Below, piece by piece: positions 6,991-13,591 of a stretch of 18,165 bases of DNA. Every line of letters begins with the position of its first letter. Position 1 is the stretch's first letter. Both the position numbers and the translations under genes were made by a program. This DNA is from CAYLYM01 sp964387645 (GTDB taxonomy: Bacteria > Calditrichota > Calditrichia > RBG-13-44-9), in contig CAYLYM010000079.1 in NCBI GenBank assembly GCA_964387645.1, forward strand, positions 1 to 18,165. Direction: 5' to 3'. The notes below the pieces were generated by a model. The model made no database searches, was not told the origin of the DNA, and saw only the letters and a program-made list of their open reading frames with translations.

Positions 6991-8775
6991 ATGTACCAGA
7001 GTGTTTTACATATTTTGCTGGAAACAATCAAAACTTACCCCCACAAAACCGCATTAAAGTTTAAAGAAAATGGTCAATATAAAACATTAAATTACACAAC
7101 ATTTGGCGAAAAAATTCGCGACTTAACTGCTGGGCTCTATGCAATAGGACTAAAACAAGGAGATAGAATTGCAATTCTTTCATATAACAGGCCAGAATGG
7201 ACTATCTGCGATTTTGCAATTTTTGCACTGCGCGGCATCGTAGTTCCACTTTACCATACTCTACCACCTGACCAAATTGCTTATATACTAAACGATGCAA
7301 AAGTTAAGGCCATTTTTGTTGAAAATGAAGAACAACTTGGGAAAATTCAACAAATCCACAGTAATTGCAATTCTCTCAAGTACATTTTCACTTTTATTCA
7401 AAATATTTCAAACAAAGAAGAGATTATTACATTCAATGACTTGATTCAGCTTGGCAAAAAGAAAAATCAGGCTGAACCAGATTTTTTCAATAAACAGGTG
7501 AACGCCATTCATCCAGATGATATTTGCAGCCTGGTTTATACTTCAGGCACAACTGGAGACCCAAAAGGAGTAATGTTGCATCACAAAGGATTTGTACACG
7601 ATATCATTAATAGTGAAAAGGTTATTCAATTAAGAGCTGATGATATTTTTCTTTCATTTCTGCCTTTAAGCCATTTATATGAGCGTTTGGCCGGACATTG
7701 GTGTGCCATGTACAAAGGTTGCACTATTGCTTATGCCGAAAGTATTGAAACTGTAGTCGAAAATATTCAAGAAATTCAACCCACAGTTCTTATTAGTGTT
7801 CCAAGGTTATATGAAAAGATTTATCAGGGAATACTGGATAAAGTAGAAGAAGCTCCAGCTATTCGAAAAAAACTCTTTAATTTGGCATTGAAAAATAGTA
7901 TCAAATATCATGAACAGCGACGAAAAAACCGTTTGAAATGGCTAACCCAATTAACCTACAAAATAGTAGACAAATTAGTTTTCAGTAAAATTAGAGAGCA
8001 ATTAGGGGGCCATTTGAGATATCCCATCTCTGGTGGTGCTCCTTTGGCTGTTGAAACCTGTAAGTTTTTTGAAGCCATCGGACTTCCTCTCATCGAAGGA
8101 TACGGCATGACCGAAAGTCATCTGATTATCACTTTAGCGCCACTAGGAAAATCCAAATATGGTTCTTGCGGAAAACCCATTCCAGGTATTAAAGTAAAAA
8201 TTGCGGAAGACGGGGAGATTTTGGTTCATGGAGATACCGTCATGGCGGGATATTATAACAAACCCGAAGCAACTAAAGAAGCCATTGACGAGAACGGATG
8301 GCTCCACACCGGAGATATCGGTTTTTTAGATGAGGATAACTACCTCTTCATTACCGACCGGAAAAAAAACATTATCGTCACCGCGGGAGGGAAAAATATT
8401 GCCCCTGCTCCAATCGAAAACGCTTTGAAACAAAGCAAATATATTGAAGATGTTTGTTTAATTGGAGACAGGCGAAAATTCTTAAGTGCACTTATCATTC
8501 CCAATTTTGAAAACCTGAAAGAGTGGGCGTTGAATAATGGAATACCTGTGGAAGAAACGTCCTGGCTTAAGAATGATAAAATAAATAATATTATCTCAAC
8601 CGAAATAGAAAAATACCAGATTGGCTTTGCACGTTACGAAAAAGTAAAAAAATTCATTATCCTTTCACAACCACTCACTATCGAAGACGGAAGTTTAACA
8701 CCAAGCCTTAAGATAAAAAGAAAAGTTGTTGAAAAACGTTTTAAAAATTTAATCGATCAACTTTACCAGGATTAA
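6991..8775 (+). CDS. long-chain fatty acid-CoA ligase (AMP-binding, FadD/FAA type)
   Basis: The enzyme activates long-chain fatty acids with ATP and CoA through an acyl-adenylate, usually at the cytoplasmic face of the inner membrane. It feeds beta-oxidation or phospholipid synthesis. From the ATG at 6991 it is 594 residues, a complete ANL-superfamily protein. It has the P-loop YTSGTTGDPKG (183-193), LPLSHLYERLAGHW (about 224-237), VPRLYEKI (about 270-277), SGGAPL, EGYGMTES (369-376), HTGD (439-442), TDRKKN (455-460) and the C-terminal catalytic Lys in LTPSLKIKR (K574). The frame is open to a TTG at 6961, but that codon has no binding site; the ATG has AGG ten bases upstream and matches the usual family N terminus. 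It is a lone gene, divergent from rpoZ. The exact substrate range cannot be read from sequence. Confidence 0.92.
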   Translation: MYQSVLHILLETIKTYPHKTALKFKENGQYKTLNYTTFGEKIRDLTAGLYAIGLKQGDRIAILSYNRPEWTICDFAIFALRGIVVPLYHTLPPDQIAYILNDAKVKAIFVENEEQLGKIQQIHSNCNSLKYIFTFIQNISNKEEIITFNDLIQLGKKKNQAEPDFFNKQVNAIHPDDICSLVYTSGTTGDPKGVMLHHKGFVHDIINSEKVIQLRADDIFLSFLPLSHLYERLAGHWCAMYKGCTIAYAESIETVVENIQEIQPTVLISVPRLYEKIYQGILDKVEEAPAIRKKLFNLALKNSIKYHEQRRKNRLKWLTQLTYKIVDKLVFSKIREQLGGHLRYPISGGAPLAVETCKFFEAIGLPLIEGYGMTESHLIITLAPLGKSKYGSCGKPIPGIKVKIAEDGEILVHGDTVMAGYYNKPEATKEAIDENGWLHTGDIGFLDEDNYLFITDRKKNIIVTAGGKNIAPAPIENALKQSKYIEDVCLIGDRRKFLSALIIPNFENLKEWALNNGIPVEETSWLKNDKINNIISTEIEKYQIGFARYEKVKKFIILSQPLTIEDGSLTPSLKIKRKVVEKRFKNLIDQLYQD

Positions 8776-9339
8776 CTCTCCATCAAACTAAGGATACAAC
8801 CTTTCTAAATTAAAAATTTTACCTGATTTATAAATCCATATCCGTTCCATATTTTGAAAAATTCCATTTCAATTTCAAGCAATTTAAATAAAGATAATCA
8901 TTCAGCAATGTGTATTTGAATTGAAGTAAATAAGCCACATCCCTTTTTCACCACAGAATTAATATCCTCTCCATTCTACTCGCCAAAATTATGCCCACTT
9001 CTGCTACAATAGTAATTTTTGTCCAGGTCAGAAAGAATTGGAAGTTGTTTTCTATTTCAAAATATAAATTAAATTTGAAATCTAAGGACACAGTAATAGT
9101 AAAACTGGTTCTAAAATGAAATCAAATGTGTAGAAAAAAACTTGTTTTATCATAGAAAAAAATCAATATTTGAACAGTAATTTAATTGGTATTAATTGCA
9201 TTTAAGATAACCAAGATAGATAAGCAAAATCGGAACAAAATTATTTCAAATTCTCTGGAATTGAGTTTCATCTTGAAACAACCTTTAACTGCTAATTAAC
9301 ACAATAGATTTTCTAAATGAGCTAAAAGGAGAAACCCCA
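8776..9339. other. 564-base spacer, no gene seen
   Basis: The region is AT-rich with stop codons in all frames. Only weak palindromes appear: ATTTCAAA/TTTGAAAT (9054-9061/9074-9081) and GTTTCA/TGAAAC (9265-9270/9274-9279). Neither is followed by a T run. The right end supplies the ribosome binding site of the 9340 gene. No terminator for the upstream synthetase is evident. Confidence 0.6.
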
Positions 9340-10176
9340 ATGAAAACTGCATCGAAAAGAACAGATTATTCTCAGTTTCTTTTTATAATTTTCACAACAT
9401 TTATTCTCATTTTCGTAACAACAATAGATTTATTTTCTGCATTACCTTTTGGACTATTCGATGGTACAATAAAAGTTGGCGTTCGTTTTTATAAATTTGA
9501 TAATATTAATTTCAAACAATTTGTTGGTACTTTCTCGGTTTCAAATGAATTAGGTTTCGTAGAAGAAGGAGCTCCTTATTCAGGTATTTCTTATTTAAAT
9601 ATAGAAGCAGGTAGACGATTTGGCATTGGAGATTCTTCAGAAATACGCGGAAAAATCAAATTGCTTGATATTGATATATTCCATGAATCATTGATTATTG
9701 GTGGTTCATTAATTAATGTTGACAAAGCCGGTTTTATGGACGAAGACATACAATGGTTTAGTGGTCGAATCGGTTTTGCCATGATAACGGGGTCAAACAA
9801 ATTGAATCTATCGCTCAGGATTATGGGTACGGCTGCTCAAAGTCAGTGGGTTTTAGGAAAAACTTATTATCCTGAAATTCAGAAACTAATAGAAAATATT
9901 GATTATAAAGGTCTTGAGACAGGATACCTGGGAGGACTTAATGCTAACTTAGGAATTATCAATTTTATTACTGACTTTTCAAAAAGAATTTTCTTAGAGG
10001 ATCCCGAATTAACTAAGACCACCATTTTGGCAGCTTTTTATATCAAGATCGGAACAATAGGCGGCTTTAATACTGAAATTTTTGGCGCTTATGAACAAGA
10101 AAGAATAGAAGTTAAAAGAAAAAACCTAACCACTGAAAACAGCAGCATCCAGGCTGGAATACAAATAGGCTTATAA
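9340..10176 (+). CDS. exported protein of unknown function, outer-membrane barrel-like
   Basis: I do not recognise this family. The 278-residue product begins with a basic stretch and a hydrophobic helix (about 12-34) ending near FSA, consistent with a Sec signal peptide. The mature region is rich in Gly, Ile and Phe with alternating patterns (for example TIKVGVRFYKFD, YLNIEAGRRFGIG, SGRIGFAMITG, SLRIMGTAAQ, GGFNTEIFGAYEQ) and ends in SIQAGIQIGL. Amphipathic strands separated by polar turns suggest a beta-barrel, but the terminal residue is Leu rather than the usual aromatic. There is no catalytic motif or cysteine framework. AAGGAG lies eight bases before the ATG, so the start is firm. It stands alone between two long spacers; its neighbours give no clue to function. 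Confidence 0.7.
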   Translation: MKTASKRTDYSQFLFIIFTTFILIFVTTIDLFSALPFGLFDGTIKVGVRFYKFDNINFKQFVGTFSVSNELGFVEEGAPYSGISYLNIEAGRRFGIGDSSEIRGKIKLLDIDIFHESLIIGGSLINVDKAGFMDEDIQWFSGRIGFAMITGSNKLNLSLRIMGTAAQSQWVLGKTYYPEIQKLIENIDYKGLETGYLGGLNANLGIINFITDFSKRIFLEDPELTKTTILAAFYIKIGTIGGFNTEIFGAYEQERIEVKRKNLTTENSSIQAGIQIGL

Positions 10177-10722
10177 TCACTGCTTAAAAGAGTTGTTTCT
10201 AAAAAATATCATTTTAAATTTTTTGTGCATAATATTTTTTTTCAGATATCTTTAAAAAAATCGAAATATGTTTACTTATTTTAAACACTAAATTTAATTT
10301 CACTCACAAAACAATATTTCTTTCAAGGAATAAACAAAAAGTAATCTTAAATCCATATTACAGTAGATCTATTATTACCTTTAGACAAAGTAGAGCGAGG
10401 TTAAATCATTATATTTTCATAGCACCAGTCTAAAGAATTATATTGTTTTTGATGTTCAAATTAAATACCATTCATTGACTAAACAGAAATTCCACTCTCT
10501 TTGGTTACAGAACACACAGATGGTGATACTCTGCTGCCTGAAGTGATTAATCATGAGGTATTTAATAAATCTCAATGTGAATTAAGATTCAAAAGAAAAA
10601 CTGCCAGCCTTTGTAACACCCAATGACCAGACCAGAACGCCCGGCCATTGGATTGAATAAATTTTAAATATTTTAAAATCATTGCTCTAAATGCCCTGAT
10701 CATTCAGTTCAATTCACCTTTT
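10177..10722. other. 546-base spacer, mostly empty, with repeat remnant at its right end
   Basis: The left 300 bases are plain AT-rich sequence. From about 10480 the composition becomes more balanced, and one frame stays open from 10485 to the TGA at 10623 (about 46 codons) but has no start or binding site. From about 10620 onward the sequence resembles the right half of repeat copy B; this is listed separately. Confidence 0.5.
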
Positions 10723-10730
10723 TCAGAGTA
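10620..10730. repeat. probable decayed right half of the MITE-like family, copy C
   Basis: TGACCAGACC (10624-10633) also occurs inside copy B at 17066-17075. ACCTTTTTCAGAGT (10716-10729) matches the copy B right end ACCTTTTCAGAGT (17155-17167) apart from one extra T. Order and orientation are the same, and the start-to-start distances are nearly equal (92 and 89 bases). A CATTG follows the first block 22 and 21 bases after its start. A hairpin with one mismatch (10620-10628 with 10643-10651) lies inside. The left half is not recognisable. The right end overlaps the 3' end of the M16 gene. Confidence 0.4.
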
Positions 10731-12108
10731 CCACTTCTCCAAAAGGTTTAAGTTGTTCCAGGATCTGTTTTTTATCGCCCACCACCACAATAATCATATT
10801 TTCTTCTTTCAGGAACTGTTGTGCAACCATCTGGACATTTTCGGGAGTAACAGCATAGATATTTTTAACATAATTCGTTAAGAAGGATTCACCTAAACCG
10901 TGGAAATCCATGAAAGCCAACTGTGAGATAATTCCAGTTGGACTGGAATTTCTTAATACAAAGTTGCCCGCCATATAATTCTGCACTCCTCTCAATTCTT
11001 CTAGAGAGGGAGCTTCGTTCTGAAGCCGATTGATTTCGTAGAAGATTTCTTTCAATGAAGCTCCAGTAACAGCGGTGGTCACATCAGCTACCTGCAACCA
11101 GAATGCATTTCGATAATATGAGGTAATTGAACTCCTGGGAGAGTAAGTATATCCTTTATCTTCCCGAATATTGGCAGTAATGCGCGAAGAGAAGTAACCT
11201 CCCAACAACGTATTGGTCACCTGCAGGGCCATATATTCTGGAAGACTGGGATCCGCCACAGGGAGGCCAATATACAGAGTAGATTGCGGCGCACCAGGTC
11301 GATCTATAAGATAAATTTTACGTTGAGAGGTAGGTTTGGGAATATTAATTAAAGGTTCAGGTCCACTGTTCCAATCCTGAAACGCTTCCTCAATGGCTTT
11401 TTTCATGGCTTTGCCATCGAAAATCCCGGCAATATAAATATGGGTGCGTCGAGCTCCAAAGTTCTCTTTATAGAAATTTTTTACTTTCTGTATTGTGTAG
11501 CTGAATAACATTTCTTCGGTAGGAAATACTCTGCCAAAAGGATGATCCCCATATAGCACTTGCAGGAACTTTTCTTGAGCCAACGATTGGGGCTGTGTTT
11601 TAGCAATACTTAAATGTCGTAAATAATCTTTTTTAAGTCTCTCGAATTCTTTTTCCGGAAACGCTGGATTTCTTATAATGTCTGCCAAAAGTGCTATTAA
11701 ATCAGATCCGAATTCACTTAAGGCCTCTCCGCTAATCGTGCTCACTTCTGGCGATACCGACGTACTAATGGAGCCGCCCATGTTGGCAGCCGCTTCGGCG
11801 ATAGCTGCAGCATCTCGAGTAGTAGTCCCTTCTTTCAATAAATCCAGGGTTAAATCAGCGATCCAGGTTTCTTCGGGTGGCTCGTTTAAATTTCCTGTTC
11901 GAATTTTAATCTGTATGGTGACTTTAGGAACAACACCATAGGGAACCATGGTTACTTTCAACCCGTTATCAAGGGAAAATTCCTGTTTTTGTGGAAGTCT
12001 AAAGTCTTTTGGCTTTCCACCTTCTGGCGGTTGGTGCTTTTGCGAATATCCAATAACCAGGAAAATGAAAAGTAAAAAAATGCTGGTTAAAATTTTATAT
12101 CTGTTCAT
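10723..12108 (-). CDS. secreted M16-family protein lacking the zinc motif (non-catalytic partner)
   Basis: This 461-residue protein has the two-lobed M16B (mitochondrial processing peptidase-like) fold, but the position of the catalytic HxxEH reads DLTLD (85-89), so no zinc can be bound there. What is conserved is the substrate-handling part in the second half: LGGYFSSRITANIREDKGYTYS (about 302-323), with the family's Arg (R315) and Tyr (Y320/Y322). In two-chain M16 proteases one chain carries zinc and the other this R/Y motif, so it most likely pairs with the product of the gene just upstream. An N-terminal hydrophobic segment (about 5-22, ending GYSQ) predicts export to the periplasm. AAGGAG lies seven bases before the ATG, and the gap to the upstream gene is 18 bases. 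Its TGA stop falls inside a repeat-like end sequence. Confidence 0.9.
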   Translation of the reverse strand: MNRYKILTSIFLLFIFLVIGYSQKHQPPEGGKPKDFRLPQKQEFSLDNGLKVTMVPYGVVPKVTIQIKIRTGNLNEPPEETWIADLTLDLLKEGTTTRDAAAIAEAAANMGGSISTSVSPEVSTISGEALSEFGSDLIALLADIIRNPAFPEKEFERLKKDYLRHLSIAKTQPQSLAQEKFLQVLYGDHPFGRVFPTEEMLFSYTIQKVKNFYKENFGARRTHIYIAGIFDGKAMKKAIEEAFQDWNSGPEPLINIPKPTSQRKIYLIDRPGAPQSTLYIGLPVADPSLPEYMALQVTNTLLGGYFSSRITANIREDKGYTYSPRSSITSYYRNAFWLQVADVTTAVTGASLKEIFYEINRLQNEAPSLEELRGVQNYMAGNFVLRNSSPTGIISQLAFMDFHGLGESFLTNYVKNIYAVTPENVQMVAQQFLKEENMIIVVVGDKKQILEQLKPFGEVVL

Positions 12109-12126
12109 GAATAATCTCCTTTTTCT

Positions 12127-13491
12127 TTACGAGCCGGCTTTAGGTTCAATAACTAAAACGGTTTGACCATGTTTTGCCAGATATTCTTGTGCTGTTTTTT
12201 GAATCAATTCTGGTGTTACCGATCTGAATTGTTCTTCCAGGTGATTGATTAATTCGGGCTTGTCATCGAAAAGGGCAAAGCAGGCCAGAAGGTCGGCACG
12301 GCCAAATCCGTAAAATCCGCCAATTTGATCGTACAAATAGGAGCGCATTTTGATGAGAGCACGTTTCAAAGTAGTATCATCCACTGGTTGTTTCTGCAAC
12401 TTTTCAATCACAGCATCCACCTCAGCGATAATGTCACGGGCATTCTTATCATTGTCGTAGAAAAGGTAACCTGTCCAGAGCATGGGGCCGTTGTAATTGA
12501 ACATATTTCCCAACATATTGATGCCACCATTGACGCTGCCAGTGTAGCCTTTTTCCAACACCAATTTTTTATGAAGCCAACTATCTTCTCCCTGAAGCAA
12601 AATCTGGTCTATTAATCCCATGGCGAAATATTCTGGAGTCATTCGCTCTGGCACATGGTAGGCAAAAGCCAGTGCCGGTCGGTTAGCCAGGGGATCGGAT
12701 TTAGTAAACCATTTGGCTTCAGTTTGTTTAGGTTCGGTAATATCCGGTTTTTCAGGAAGTTTTGAAGTCGGAATATCTCCAAAGTACTTTTGGATCATTT
12801 TCATAGCTTCTTCTGGTTCAAAATCACCCACCACTACCAGGGCAGCGTTGTTCGGTGAATAATAAGTGTCAAAAAAAGCCTGCACATCTTTTAGCGTGGC
12901 AGCTTTCAGATCCTCTAAATCGCCATAAAAATTGTGGGCGTTATACCAATTTTGATTGGCGTATTGCGGCATGTCCAGCCAGGGAAATCCGCCGTATGGA
13001 CGATTCAGAACGTTGACTTTGACTTCGTTTATCACCACGCCTTGCTGATTGGTCAAATTTTCCCGAGTGATGTTTAATCCTCGCATACGATCTGCTTCAG
13101 CCCAGAGAACGGTTTCTAATTTATGGGCAGGTAAAATTTCAAAGTAGTTTGTAAAATCAAAACGAGTTGAACCGTTTAAAATACCGCCATTATTCTGTAC
13201 GAGTTTGATAAATTCCATCTTTCCCAGATTCCGGGAACCTTGAAACATCATGTGTTCGAATAAGTGGGCAAAACCCGTTCGATCTTTCGGCTCAATTCGA
13301 AATCCAATATTATAGTAAACCGCTACGGTGACAATGGGAGCAGTATGGTCTTCTGAAAAGACTACTTTTAATCCATTCTCTAATTTATGGTACTGCACAG
13401 GTACATGGAATCCTTTCTCCTGGCGGCCACAGGTCACGATCAAAAAAGAACTCACTAACACAATTACAATAAAAAACCTTAAATATTTCAT
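12127..13491 (-). CDS. secreted zinc peptidase, family M16 (catalytic subunit)
   Basis: A 454-residue M16B zinc endopeptidase. The inverted zinc motif HLFEH is complete (H76, E79, H80), and the third ligand is E156 in VVINEVK, 76 residues after H80, the normal spacing. The TGFAHLFEHMMFQGS context is typical of the family. The N terminus is hydrophobic (about 4-20) and is followed by Cys21 in LIVTCGRQE. This is lipobox-like, although Thr at -1 is unusual, so it may be a lipoprotein anchored in the periplasm; otherwise it is simply exported. GGAGG lies four bases before the ATG at 13491. It is the first gene of a two-gene unit with the zinc-less homologue 18 bases downstream, and the two probably form one degradative or processing complex. 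The substrate cannot be inferred. Confidence 0.93.
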   Translation of the reverse strand: MKYLRFFIVIVLVSSFLIVTCGRQEKGFHVPVQYHKLENGLKVVFSEDHTAPIVTVAVYYNIGFRIEPKDRTGFAHLFEHMMFQGSRNLGKMEFIKLVQNNGGILNGSTRFDFTNYFEILPAHKLETVLWAEADRMRGLNITRENLTNQQGVVINEVKVNVLNRPYGGFPWLDMPQYANQNWYNAHNFYGDLEDLKAATLKDVQAFFDTYYSPNNAALVVVGDFEPEEAMKMIQKYFGDIPTSKLPEKPDITEPKQTEAKWFTKSDPLANRPALAFAYHVPERMTPEYFAMGLIDQILLQGEDSWLHKKLVLEKGYTGSVNGGINMLGNMFNYNGPMLWTGYLFYDNDKNARDIIAEVDAVIEKLQKQPVDDTTLKRALIKMRSYLYDQIGGFYGFGRADLLACFALFDDKPELINHLEEQFRSVTPELIQKTAQEYLAKHGQTVLVIEPKAGS

Positions 13492-13591
13492 GGAACCTCC
13501 ACAGATTAATAGGTTAAATTAAGTTAAAAGAAATCAACAGATCTATCCATTCAAATTCTTCCTTGAAGTCAGAAAAGAATACAAATACGTT

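Noticed and set aside
10485..10625. About 46 open codons in the spacer before the M16 gene, considered as a gene remnant
   Set aside because: There is no start codon with a binding site and no recognisable family; the length is possible by chance, and part of it adjoins the repeat remnant.
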